Assembly: GCA_964623265.1 (NCBI GenBank)
Contig: CAZUTK010000034.1
Coordinates: 1 to 31,012 of the forward strand
DNA: 31,012 bases
Direction: 5' to 3'
From: CAZUTK01 sp964623265
GTDB taxonomy: Bacteria > Electryoneota > B3-LCP
The position numbers and the translations under genes are program-made. This document shows, in pieces, positions 22,976 to 30,774 of the stretch. The notes below the pieces were generated by a model. The model ran no database searches and was not told the DNA's origin. It worked only from the letters and a program-made list of their open reading frames with translations. How positions within the stretch are numbered: position 1 is the first letter of the stretch; every line of letters starts with the position of its first letter.

Positions 22976-24151
22976 ATGCGATATTGCGACTGCGACAATT
23001 TAAAGCCCGGCATGGTTCTGGCGAAGCCGATCTATTCAAACACCAACGAACTCCTGCTCTCGGCGGGCTATGTTTTAGACGCCAAACTGATTGAACGACT
23101 GCAGCGCATCATCATCTCGCCGGTTTGCATCGAAGAACCCGGCACGGAATCGGTGATCGTCGAAGAGATGGTGGATGCGGACGTGCTCAACTGCGCGCAG
23201 AACGCACTGAAAGATACATTTACAGGAATTATCGAAAAAACCCGGCGTTCCGCAGGCGAAAATATTGACCGGATCATCAACGATGTGCAGAAATCCGGAC
23301 AGCTGTCGCAATTGAGTCAAGTCAAGAAGGCGGTCACCACCCTGATTGACGAACTGCTCGACAATCTCACTACTGACTGGAGCACGCTCCCCAGCAAGTT
23401 CTTTTCCGGAAATCACTTTCAGCACGGCGTGGATACCACGGTCCTCTCCGTTCTCCTCGGCATCCACTTTTCATTCCGCTACCAAGAACTGAAACACCTC
23501 GGCTTGGGCGCTATGCTGCACGACTTGGGACTGTCGCTGACGCCGGATTTAATCGAAAAGAAAAACTGCGATTTCACTGCCGCGGAACTGGCACAATACC
23601 GTCACCACCCGGAATACGGCGTTGACCTGATGACGGGCGCCGACGAATCCTTATACATCGAGAAGCAGTGCATCCTGCAGCACCACGAACAGCCGGATGG
23701 GGAGGGCTTCCCCCAGCGGCTGATGGGATCCGGCGCACCCCCGCTGGGGAATGCAAAACCCTCCGCCGATGCCATATTCCGTTTGGCGGAGATCATCCAT
23801 ACAGCCGACGCCTACTTGAATCTGACCACCGGAGGCTGGACTCATGAACCTCTTAGCCCGGAACAAGCGATACTGCAGCTGGTGTATTGCTGCCCAACAA
23901 AACACAATCCGCATATCGTCGCGGCGCTTTCCCAGGTGGTGGTGTTGTTTCCCAAAGGCGCCCACGTGCGGATTATGAAAAACCACAGCCATCGCTACAT
24001 CGGCTATCGCGGCGTGGTGGCGGAACCCAATCGGCAGGAACCGCATAAGCCGAAACTCGTGCTGATCGCCAACCGGTTCGGCGAAAAGATCAAGCCCGAG
24101 CTGGTGGATTTCAAAGATGAAAAATACATGGAGATCAAGCTCGAGCTTTGA
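22976..24151 (+). CDS. HD-GYP-like phosphohydrolase domain protein, partly degenerate
   Basis: The 391-residue protein begins with a domain usual before HD-GYP modules (DNLKPGMVLAKPIY...LLLSAGYVLD). A central HD-GYP-type region (about 145-290) has FSGNHFQHGVDT, MLHDLGLSLTPDLI, YRHHPEYGVDLM and HHEQPDGEGFPQRL. Canonical enzymes cut cyclic di-GMP and read HDIGK and GYP; here the Lys is Leu and the GYP is GFP, although the histidines and aspartates remain. Activity may be altered or lost. A beta-rich tail (about 310-391) ends the protein. The start at 22976 has AGGAG at 22967-22971; ATG at 22964 is an alternative. Its place between two shikimate genes has no obvious meaning. Confidence 0.82.
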   Translation: MRYCDCDNLKPGMVLAKPIYSNTNELLLSAGYVLDAKLIERLQRIIISPVCIEEPGTESVIVEEMVDADVLNCAQNALKDTFTGIIEKTRRSAGENIDRIINDVQKSGQLSQLSQVKKAVTTLIDELLDNLTTDWSTLPSKFFSGNHFQHGVDTTVLSVLLGIHFSFRYQELKHLGLGAMLHDLGLSLTPDLIEKKNCDFTAAELAQYRHHPEYGVDLMTGADESLYIEKQCILQHHEQPDGEGFPQRLMGSGAPPLGNAKPSADAIFRLAEIIHTADAYLNLTTGGWTHEPLSPEQAILQLVYCCPTKHNPHIVAALSQVVVLFPKGAHVRIMKNHSHRYIGYRGVVAEPNRQEPHKPKLVLIANRFGEKIKPELVDFKDEKYMEIKLEL

Positions 24152-24218
24152 TATCGCCGAAATCCGCGGGAACTAAAACAAAACTCGCGTTTAAGTCTTG
24201 TAAAGCGAAAGATATCAT

Positions 24219-24656
24219 ATGCCTGCCATTCTAATCCTCAACGGGCCCAATTTGAATCTCTTGGGTCACCGCGAACCCGAGATCTACGGCAAGGAAACTC
24301 TGGAAGACATCTACGCCGCTCTCCGCAAGAAATTTCCTCAGGTGACTTTCCAGACTTATCAATCCAATTCGGAAGGGGCGTTGATAGACCGTCTGCATGA
24401 AGCGCGGGGGAAAGTCGCCGGCGTCGTCTTCAATCCGGGCGCATACACCCATACCTCCATCGCCCTTTACGACGCCGTCAAAGCGGTCAATCTGCCGGTC
24501 ATCGAAGTCCACCTCTCGTTGCCCGAAGCCCGAGAGCCCTTTCGCCGGCATTCCCTCATCACGCCCGCCTGCCGCGGCAGAATCGCCGGTCTGGGGGCTC
24601 TGGGCTATCAGCTCGCGGTAGAAGCTTTGCTGCAACTCGAAGGAGGGCGCGATTGA
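24219..24656 (+). CDS. aroQ: 3-dehydroquinate dehydratase, type II
   Basis: The 145-residue protein has the type II dehydroquinase signatures: ILNGPNLNLLGHREPEIYG with the catalytic loop Arg and Tyr, NPGAYTHTSIALYDA with the active-site His, and VIEVHLSLPEAREPFRRHS. It removes water from 3-dehydroquinate to form 3-dehydroshikimate and forms dodecamers in known cases. The length is typical. It completes two consecutive shikimate steps with the upstream aroB. Confidence 0.95.
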   Translation: MPAILILNGPNLNLLGHREPEIYGKETLEDIYAALRKKFPQVTFQTYQSNSEGALIDRLHEARGKVAGVVFNPGAYTHTSIALYDAVKAVNLPVIEVHLSLPEAREPFRRHSLITPACRGRIAGLGALGYQLAVEALLQLEGGRD

Positions 24657-24708
24657 TCCTTGCGAATATGATTTGCTCTGAACGATCCTTGCGCCGGGAG
24701 GTGGAACC

Positions 24709-25737
24709 GTGAGTCCGGATATCGCCCACACTCTCCCCGCCGGCAGGGAACGCAATCCGTATCGCGTCTTCCGCTATCAGCCGGAATGCGACCGTGTGGA
24801 TTGGGATAAAGCGCTTTCCGCCGCGGACAATGCGACTCTCTTCCACACGCACGAATTTCTCGCCTATCACCCCCCAGGCAGATTCGAAAACTATCACCTG
24901 ATCTTTCGCGTCGGCGAAGAACCGCGGGTGTTAATGACCGGCGCCGTGCGTCGAACAGATCAGGGGAAAACCCTGGTCTCTTATCCGGGCGCATCGTACG
25001 GCGGACTGGTTTACCCTCCGGATCTATCTTTCAGCCGCGCTTACCATCTGGTCGAGACGCTTTTGCGCCACGTCCGCGCCGAAGGTTTCAGGTCGTTGAC
25101 CCTGACTCCCGCTCCTTCCATCTACGCCTCTTTGCCGGCGGATGTTCTGCACTTCCATCTCCTGAAAGTCGGTTTTCGCTATCTGAAGCGCGAAATCACC
25201 CAGGCTATCCCCCTGAACTTCCCCGCCGACGACGCCTTCGCCACGCTCTGCAACAAGACGCGCACCGCCATCCGCAAAGCGAAAAAGTCCGGTCTGCACG
25301 TGGACGAGGATATCAAGCTGTCCGATTCCAATCTGGAAACTTTCTACCCGCTGCTTTACGACAACCGCAAACGCCTCGGCGTCACCCCCACCCATACGCT
25401 CGACGAGCTGAAGCGGCTGCGTGACTTAATTCCGGATAAGCTCTCGCTCTCTCTCGTGAGGCATGGCGAGCGCGCGATCGCGGGCATATTGAACTTCGTC
25501 TGCAACCGCCGGGTCCTTCTGATTTTCTACGTCTGCCACGATTGGGAATATCAGGAACTTCGTCCTGTGCCCCTGCTGGTGTACAGCACCATGCAATGGG
25601 CACAGAAGCGCGGCTTCCAATACCTCGATTTCGGCACTTCCACCCTGAATATGGAACCCAACTGGGGGCTGTTGAAATTCAAGGAAAATTTCGGTTCGCT
25701 GGGTTATTTCCGGGACACGTTCACCATTGATCTATAA
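24709..25737 (+). CDS. FemAB/GNAT-like acyltransferase
   Basis: The 342-residue protein has the double GNAT-like fold pattern of the FemAB family. It contains an N-terminal half with TLFHTHEFLAYH and YPGASYGGLVYP, a central TRTAIRKAKKSG segment typical of FemAB-like proteins, and a C-terminal half with LLIFYVCHDWEYQELRPVPLLVY and YLDFGTST. Relatives add amino acids to peptidoglycan peptides or take part in polysaccharide export systems; which applies here is unknown. The start is GTG, strongly supported by GGGAGGTGG directly upstream. The radical SAM and glycosyltransferase genes downstream suggest a surface-glycan role. Confidence 0.8.
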   Translation: MSPDIAHTLPAGRERNPYRVFRYQPECDRVDWDKALSAADNATLFHTHEFLAYHPPGRFENYHLIFRVGEEPRVLMTGAVRRTDQGKTLVSYPGASYGGLVYPPDLSFSRAYHLVETLLRHVRAEGFRSLTLTPAPSIYASLPADVLHFHLLKVGFRYLKREITQAIPLNFPADDAFATLCNKTRTAIRKAKKSGLHVDEDIKLSDSNLETFYPLLYDNRKRLGVTPTHTLDELKRLRDLIPDKLSLSLVRHGERAIAGILNFVCNRRVLLIFYVCHDWEYQELRPVPLLVYSTMQWAQKRGFQYLDFGTSTLNMEPNWGLLKFKENFGSLGYFRDTFTIDL

Positions 25738-25772
25738 TTCGTTTCACCCGCATTCAGTGACGTTCGAATCCC

Positions 25773-27273
25773 GTGAAAATCCTGCTCATAAATCCGCCCC
25801 TCCTGTCGCTCAATCCCTATGAACCGATCTCCTTCCCGCTCGGTTTGGGTTATCTGACCGCCGCGCTCGCGCGCGCCGGGCATCAAGCCGCCCTCCTCGA
25901 CGCCTGCCTGGGACCGGCTCGCAAGATCCCGGGAGACAACCGTTTTCACGTGGGCATAACGATCCCCGAAATCCTCCAGGAAGTCCGCGCCTACGATCCC
26001 GAGCTCATTGGCGTATCCGTTCCATTCACCTCCCGGCTGAAAACCGCCCTGGAAATCGAATCGGCTCTGCGCGGCAGCTTCCCGCATCTGCCTGTCATCG
26101 CCGGAGGCATGCACGCCACCGTGGATCCGGAAACTCTCCTGAGTCGTGGATTCGAGGCCGTCTTCCTGGGTGAAGCGGAATGGAGCCTGCCGGAAGATCT
26201 GGAACGCCGAACCGCCGGAAAACCTGCCGGTGAAGAGGACGGCATCGCACGCTGCGAAGGGGGTGAATTCAAGATCCTCCCCCAAACCCGCCATCCTGTG
26301 AATCTTGATGAACTCCCCTTTCCCGCTCGAGATCACCTCTTGCGCGGAAAATTCGAAGACTACTACTCCCGCAGCGGCGGCAGGTGGATCCGCCACGGCA
26401 AAAGAGTCGCTTCGATGATCACCAGCCGCGGCTGCCCATACCGTTGCACCTTCTGCTCCGCCTTCCGAGTCGTCGGGCGCAAATATCNNNNNNNNNNTTG
26501 GATCAGGAGCAAGCAAGTTGCCCTTCCTGGATCGCAGGCGATCGGCTGAAAACGTGCTGGATGAAGTGGACGAACTGGTGAACCGCTACCGAGCCGACGT
26601 CATCGCCTTCGAAGACGACAACCTGACCGCCAACCGTCAACGCGCCATCCGGATCTTCGAAGGCCTCGCCGCGCGGCACCCGCGCCTTGCCTGGATGACT
26701 CCGAACGGAATCTCGATCCGCACGCTGGATCGCGAACTACTGACGATTATGAAGAAGACCGGCTGCAGATCGGTGAATCTGGCGTTCGAATCCGGCGATC
26801 CTTACATCCTGCAGGAAGTTATGAAGAAGGATCTGGACCCGGAAGAAGGGCGTCAGGTGCGCGCCTGGTGCCGGGAAGTCGGGATCGCCGTGAACGGTTA
26901 TTTCATCCTCGGCATGCCCGGCGAGACCGTCGAATCTATGCGCCGCACCCGGGATTACGCCCTCTCGCTCGATCTGGACGGCATCGGCATCTTCATCGCC
27001 ACGCCCTTCCCGGGCACCGAACTGTACGAATCCTGCAAAGCGAACGGCTGGCTCATCCCGGAATACGCGCAGGGTGACGCACTCTTTCAAGCGGATCCGG
27101 ACGTACTCCATCTGCCGTTAATCCAGACTCCGCTTCTTAGCACTTCGGAATTATCGGCATTTTACGCGGACTTCCAGAAGCGCTTCCTGGAGAACTATTA
27201 CCGCCGCAGACCCTTCGTGCGCTTGCGTTCCGCCGCCGGCAGATGGCTGCGCAAAATGAGGGGGTGGAAGTGA
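25773..27273 (+). CDS. B12-binding-domain radical SAM protein, interrupted by an assembly gap
   Basis: Two reading frames in different phases, 25773-26487 and about 26500-27273, form one gene. The N-terminal part (residues 1-150) is a B12-binding-like Rossmann domain (ILLINPP, LGLGYLTAALARAGH, VIAGGMHATVDPE). The radical SAM motif CPYRCTFC follows at about residue 223. After the N run the barrel resumes with RRRSAENVLDEV, VNLAFESG and GYFILGMPGET. The N run of 10 changes phase; a true gap length divisible by three would restore one frame. Such proteins often methylate or rearrange unactivated carbons, but the substrate is unknown. Start is GTG at 25773. Confidence 0.85.
26488..26497. other. 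Assembly gap (ten N)
   Basis: Ten undetermined bases lie inside the radical SAM gene, just after the CX3CX2C cluster motif. The round number suggests a scaffold placeholder, not a measured length. Confidence 0.98.
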
Positions 27274-28511
27274 ATCGGGCTGCATGGTGGATCCTGTCGG
27301 CGGCTCTCTGCGCCCGTTTGCTGCTGGCTTCCTGCACCGGTTTCGGCGATCAGGAAAGATGGATCCCCGCCTACAACGACGAACCCGCGCATTTCCATTA
27401 CGTCAGGCATCTAGCAGTCACTGGCAGGCTGCCGGTGCAGCGATCTTCCGTGCAGAACTCTCTCGCAGAAGGGGAATACGAATACTACCAGGCACCCCTC
27501 TACTACTATCTAGCGCAGCCGGTTTATTCTTTCAGCCGCTGGATTTCACCGGAAGGACGGGAATCTGCTTTTCCCCCGCAGGTTCTCTGGGTGAGATGGA
27601 TGTCGGCGCTCATCTCGCTGGGAGGCTTGTTGGTGATCTACTCCGCGACGCGGGCGGTTTTAGGCGATGCCTTCACCGCCCTCCTGGTCTTGACTCTGGG
27701 ATCATTCGGCGGGATACCGCTGCGCTTCGCAAGCTTAGTGACGAACGACAGCCTGCTCTTCGCCCTCGCCGCGGTCTATACGGCGTTGATCCTGCTGACC
27801 CTGCAGAGCGGCTGCGATCTGCGCATGCTGATCGCGGGCATCCTCGCCGCCGCCGCCGGCTTGTGGACGAAAACTTCCTTCCTCCTGATTTTCCCGCTCT
27901 TTCCCGCTGCACTGTTAGTCGCCCCGTTCTCGGCATCCGAAACTCTACCCCCCCAGGGGAATTTCGCGAGAATCCGGCTGTGGAAAGCGGCGGCGAGCTT
28001 CCTGATCCCCCTCGCCGCGATCTCTCCCTGGTTCCTGCGCAATCTGAAACTGTACGGAACCTGGCTGCCGCTCGAAGTCGGATTCGGACCGCCCCAGCTC
28101 CTCACCGCCGCAGACTGGGATAGCCGCATCCGGCTCACGCTGAACTACTTCACCCGCTCGCTGGTCTTCCCTTTCGACGATTTCTGGGGCGGCAGGTTGG
28201 ATCTCCTCATCTACCCTTCGGCGGGATTGCTGTTCCTGATTCTGCTGACGGCGGGATTCCTGTCCCTCTGGAAAATCCGCCGGGATTTCGCGCTCTTCGC
28301 GCTCGCCGCGGCTCTCCTGAATCTCGCGGGCTACGTCTATCTCAATCTCCACTACGTGCAAGCGGAAGTCCGATACTTTCTACCGGCATTTCCGTTCCTT
28401 CTCATCTGCATCGCTTTGGGCGCACGCAGACTGAGCCGAAACCCCGCAACGGCGGTTTTCTGGGTGAGTCTCTGGGTGGCATCCCCCTGGCTGACGCTGC
28501 TGGTGCGCTAA
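27270..28511 (+). CDS. Multi-pass GT-C-like membrane glycosyltransferase
   Basis: The 413-residue protein has about ten membrane segments and, after the first, a loop with YNDEPAHFHYVRHLAVTGRLPV, which resembles the acidic DE...H loop of GT-C glycosyltransferases (GT39/ArnT/PMT-like) that use lipid-linked sugars. A later loop EYEYYQAPLYYYL is also family-like. These enzymes work at the outer face of the membrane. The start is GTG at 27270, overlapping the preceding stop by four bases with GAGGGGGTGG upstream; an ATG at 27243 is possible. It is likely cotranscribed with the radical SAM gene. Donor and acceptor are unknown. Confidence 0.78.
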   Translation: MNRAAWWILSAALCARLLLASCTGFGDQERWIPAYNDEPAHFHYVRHLAVTGRLPVQRSSVQNSLAEGEYEYYQAPLYYYLAQPVYSFSRWISPEGRESAFPPQVLWVRWMSALISLGGLLVIYSATRAVLGDAFTALLVLTLGSFGGIPLRFASLVTNDSLLFALAAVYTALILLTLQSGCDLRMLIAGILAAAAGLWTKTSFLLIFPLFPAALLVAPFSASETLPPQGNFARIRLWKAAASFLIPLAAISPWFLRNLKLYGTWLPLEVGFGPPQLLTAADWDSRIRLTLNYFTRSLVFPFDDFWGGRLDLLIYPSAGLLFLILLTAGFLSLWKIRRDFALFALAAALLNLAGYVYLNLHYVQAEVRYFLPAFPFLLICIALGARRLSRNPATAVFWVSLWVASPWLTLLVR

Positions 28512-28580
28512 CGCGAGTGGAGTGTCGCTTCCGGCGGAAATCATCGCGCGCCAATCCCATCCCCGAAGCTCGCTCCCGCC

Positions 28581-29204
28581 TCAGAACTTCCTGAACACTC
28601 CCACCACTTTCCCGGCGATGTAAAAGCCCGGCGTGGCTCGGTCCACCACGATCGGTCCGAAAAAGCGGTTGGCAGGCTCCAGGCGGATGTGACCGTTATC
28701 CGGATAGTAGTACTTCACCGTGGCTTCGTCGCCGATAACCGCCACCACGATGTCGCCGCGCTTCAAGTCGGGCACGGGGCGGGCGAACACCAGATCCCCG
28801 TCGAAGATGCCGGCTCCCACCATGGAATCGCCCTTGACCCGCAGAGCGAAGGTGTTGTCGCCGGACAGAAGATCGCGGTCCACCGCCACCACCCCCTCCA
28901 CGTTTTGCTCCGCCAGCAGCGGTTCCCCCGCAGCGACTCTGCCGACGATGGGCACCGTGTTCATCGCCGGCAGGGAGACCTTCAGAGCGGGTTGCGTCAA
29001 TTCGATGCCGCGCGACAACATCGGACTGCGGCGGATCTCCCCTTTGCGCTCCAATGCCTGCAAAATGCCCCGCACCCCATTCGTAGACCGGATCTTAAAC
29101 TGTTCGCCGATCTCCCGGATGGACGGCGGGTAGCCTCTGGCTTGAACGTGCCGGCGGATGAAATCCAGCACCTGCTCCTGACGTTCGGTTAAAGGTCGAG
29201 CCAT
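28581..29204 (-). CDS. lexA: LexA repressor
   Basis: The 207-residue protein has a winged-helix N-terminal domain (MARPLTERQEQVLDFIRR, SIREIGEQFKI) and an S24 peptidase domain. The cleavage site is Ala92-Gly93 (GRVAAGEP), and the catalytic Ser127 (KGDSMVGAGI) and Lys164 (DEATVKYYY) are in place, so RecA-stimulated self-cleavage is expected. It represses SOS genes. The gene is convergent with the glycosyltransferase gene. GGAGGTGG lies just upstream of the ATG. Upstream, a strong promoter and an SOS-like palindrome indicate autoregulation. The recognition helix differs from the Escherichia coli type, in line with a GAAC-type box. Confidence 0.96.
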   Translation of the reverse strand: MARPLTERQEQVLDFIRRHVQARGYPPSIREIGEQFKIRSTNGVRGILQALERKGEIRRSPMLSRGIELTQPALKVSLPAMNTVPIVGRVAAGEPLLAEQNVEGVVAVDRDLLSGDNTFALRVKGDSMVGAGIFDGDLVFARPVPDLKRGDIVVAVIGDEATVKYYYPDNGHIRLEPANRFFGPIVVDRATPGFYIAGKVVGVFRKF

Positions 29205-29238
29205 CTCCCACCTCCTGCGGATGATCTCCGCAAATACC

Positions 29239-29252
29239 TGAACATATATTCA
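29239..29252. promoter_or_regulatory. Candidate LexA operator (SOS box)
   Basis: TGAACATATATTCA contains GAAC-N4-ATTC, one base from the Gram-positive-type LexA consensus GAAC-N4-GTTC. It overlaps the predicted lexA transcription start, where LexA would block its own promoter. Confidence 0.6.
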
Positions 29253-29256
29253 CTTT

Positions 29257-29285
29257 AATATAGTGCACAAATGAACAGAGTGCAA
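29257..29285 (-). promoter_or_regulatory. Sigma-70-type promoter of lexA
   Basis: On the minus strand TTGCAC (29285-29280) is followed after 17 bases by TATATT (29262-29257). A-rich sequence on the same strand directly upstream of the -35 box (29286-29305) resembles an UP element. The start is predicted near 29250, about 45 bases before the ATG. Confidence 0.7.
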
Positions 29286-29566
29286 GAGTTTTTTCATTTT
29301 TTTATCCAAAATTTTTCGCAAAGCGCGAAACGCCTGGGCTCCACCGGAAGGATAGAATCCTGTTTTCACCGCGCATCGCGTCGGATTCATCAGGCAGAGT
29401 TTATTTCTGCCTATTTTGCGCTTCTTCCCAACTTGTGTCCCAGAATGCCGTAAAACTTATGAGTAGAAACATCGCGATACGAGGTGGTAACGAGAGGGGG
29501 AACTGAAGCGATATTCAGCCGTAAAAAATTTAGGGGGAAACAATAGGATTCAGGGAGGGTAACGAT

Positions 29567-29728
29567 ATGTCATTGCGCAATATTCGCGGCGCTTTGCGCC
29601 GACCGGACTATGAAGAGATCCTCGAAACGGAACTGGACCTGGGTAAACCCCGCAAAGAAGCTGAGCGCATCGCGGCTTCGACGGTGCAAAAAATCCGGCT
29701 GAAAGAGAACACGCAGAAGAAAAAGTAA
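29567..29728 (+). CDS. Small charged protein of unknown function (53 aa)
   Basis: The frame encodes 53 residues starting MSLRNIRGALRRPDYEEILE and ending in KKK. GGGAGG at 29553-29558 is a strong ribosome site, and a textbook terminator follows the stop by 19 bases; together these make a real single-gene unit likely. The product is highly charged, basic at both ends, without cysteine or membrane segment, and probably helical (PRKEAERIAASTVQKIRLKE). I do not recognise a family. It could be a nucleic-acid-binding or regulatory peptide, but nothing proves it. Confidence 0.7.
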   Translation: MSLRNIRGALRRPDYEEILETELDLGKPRKEAERIAASTVQKIRLKENTQKKK

Positions 29729-29747
29729 ATCCATACGCTTTTCCAAG

Positions 29748-29778
29748 ACGGGCGGTGCAGCACCGCCCGTTTTTTTTT
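29748..29778 (+). terminator. Intrinsic terminator after the small gene
   Basis: ACGGGCGGTGC (29748-29758) and GCACCGCCCGT (29760-29770) form a long GC-rich stem, followed by a run of nine T. It is among the strongest terminators in the window and isolates the small gene from arsR. Confidence 0.93.
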
Positions 29779-29799
29779 GTAAAAAAGTTGGAAATGCCC

Positions 29800-29828
29800 T
29801 TGCGAACGGTTTATCCTGAACGTATATT
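29800..29828 (+). promoter_or_regulatory. Sigma-70-type promoter of the arsR-like gene
   Basis: TTGCGA (29800-29805) and TATATT (29823-29828) are 17 bases apart. Transcription would start near 29835, only about 18 bases before the ATG, giving a very short leader without a clear ribosome site. Confidence 0.65.
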
Positions 29829-29854
29829 ATTGCATCACTATGCAGTAATGCAAT
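29829..29854. promoter_or_regulatory. Large palindromic operator overlapping the arsR-like start codon
   Basis: ATTGCAT (29829-29835) and ATGCAAT (29848-29854) are outer arms; inner ACT/AGT extend the symmetry, with a single mismatched pair around a central ATGC. The site starts right after the -10 box and runs into the ATG at 29853, as expected of an autoregulating ArsR/SmtB repressor. Confidence 0.72.
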
Positions 29855-30182
29855 GAATCTGCAATCCCAGAAAATTCAGATGGAAGCGGAGCTGCTCGCG
29901 GTCCTGGCGCAGCCGACTCGCCTTAAAATCCTGTATTTCCTGCGAGACGGCGAAAAATGCGCCTGCAAGATCCATCCGTTTATAGAGGAAGACGCCTCCG
30001 TCATCAGCCGGCATCTGGTGAAAATGAAGGATGCCGGTCTGCTGGACGCGCGCCGGGAAGGAGTCTCCATCTATTACCGGATCATTGAACCGCGCGTCTT
30101 CGACCTGCTGGCGAAAACGGATGAGATCATCAAGACCGCGGCGAAAGAAAAAGCCCGCCGCGCGGAGGAAGTCTTTTCCTGA
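29853..30182 (+). CDS. ArsR/SmtB family transcriptional repressor
   Basis: The 109-residue protein is a winged-helix ArsR-type repressor: LAVLAQPTRLKILYFL, then a CXC pair (C36 and C38 in EKCACKI) in the helix that binds thiophilic metals or metalloids in ArsR/CadC-like proteins, the recognition helix SVISRHLVKMKDAGLL and the wing REGVSIYYRI. The palindrome over its own start suggests autoregulation. The next gene, a secreted thioredoxin-fold protein, starts seven bases after the stop and is probably in the same regulon. No arsenic or metal transporter is visible in the window, so the inducer is uncertain. Redox or reactive-sulfur sensing by the Cys pair is an alternative. Confidence 0.88.
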   Translation: MNLQSQKIQMEAELLAVLAQPTRLKILYFLRDGEKCACKIHPFIEEDASVISRHLVKMKDAGLLDARREGVSIYYRIIEPRVFDLLAKTDEIIKTAAKEKARRAEEVFS

Positions 30183-30189
30183 GGATAAT

Positions 30190-30720
30190 GTGATTTCTCC
30201 TGCAAGCGCGTTTCGAAGTTTCATCCTGATCGGCATCACGTTCGCAACGACCGCCGTTCCGGCGCTCTGTCGCCAGAACCAGCATCCGCTCTTCGCGCAC
30301 TGGACGAACGAAGATGTGATCTGGTCCGCGTCGGACACCCTCCGGCTGCCGGGAGACGGACGCCCGTGGGTGATCGTCATCTTCAAAGCCTGCTGCGCCT
30401 CGAATCGCAGCGCCGTGCGCTGGGCGGTCGAAGCTCGGGAGCGATACGGCGACCAAGTGGGTTTCTTAGGGGTAAATACGGACTATGCGCGCTCCTTGTC
30501 CAAAGTAACACCCTGGCTGGCGGCGCAAAAGACGAATTTCCCCGTCATCCAAGATCCTTCTCATACCCTTCTGAAGGAATTCAGAGTGATCGCCGTCCCC
30601 ACGCTGATCATCCTCAATCCCGAAGGCGAGGAAATCTACTCACTGGCTGGATTCCGCGGCGTGAATGATAAGATCATACGAGACGTCCTGGCAGCCTACT
30701 CCGACGAAAAAGATCCGTAA
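30190..30720 (+). CDS. Exported TlpA-like thioredoxin-fold protein with atypical active site
   Basis: From the GTG at 30190 (GAGGA at 30181-30185) the protein has 176 residues. A hydrophobic N-terminal segment (about 10-25) followed by AVPALC suggests export. The rest has the thioredoxin/AhpC-TSA pattern: WVIVIFKACCASNRSAV, VGFLGVNTDY, FPVIQDPSHTLLKEFRVIAVPTLIILNPEGE with the cis-Pro in VPT. The usual WCxxC is replaced by CCASN, so only the first cysteine pairs with a second adjacent one (C68-C69), and ordinary disulfide exchange is unlikely. It follows an ArsR-type regulator, which suggests metal- or stress-induced expression. Confidence 0.78.
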   Translation: MISPASAFRSFILIGITFATTAVPALCRQNQHPLFAHWTNEDVIWSASDTLRLPGDGRPWVIVIFKACCASNRSAVRWAVEARERYGDQVGFLGVNTDYARSLSKVTPWLAAQKTNFPVIQDPSHTLLKEFRVIAVPTLIILNPEGEEIYSLAGFRGVNDKIIRDVLAAYSDEKDP

Positions 30721-30774
30721 CACGGGCGATCGGTTCGGACCGCTGCCGACGAAGCGGCTCTATCTCAGAATCGA

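Larger units (their letters stand above)
29205..29566. other. Regulatory intergenic region between lexA and a small gene
   Basis: This 362-base region holds the lexA promoter and operator near its left end, then an A/T-rich tract (29286-29320). A 6-bp-stem hairpin (GGCAGA 29393-29398, TCTGCC 29406-29411, followed by TATTTTG) is a weak terminator-like element. Another small inverted repeat CTGAA/TTCAG lies near 29503-29518. The purine-rich stretch before 29567 is the leader of the small gene. I found no further gene. Confidence 0.6.
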
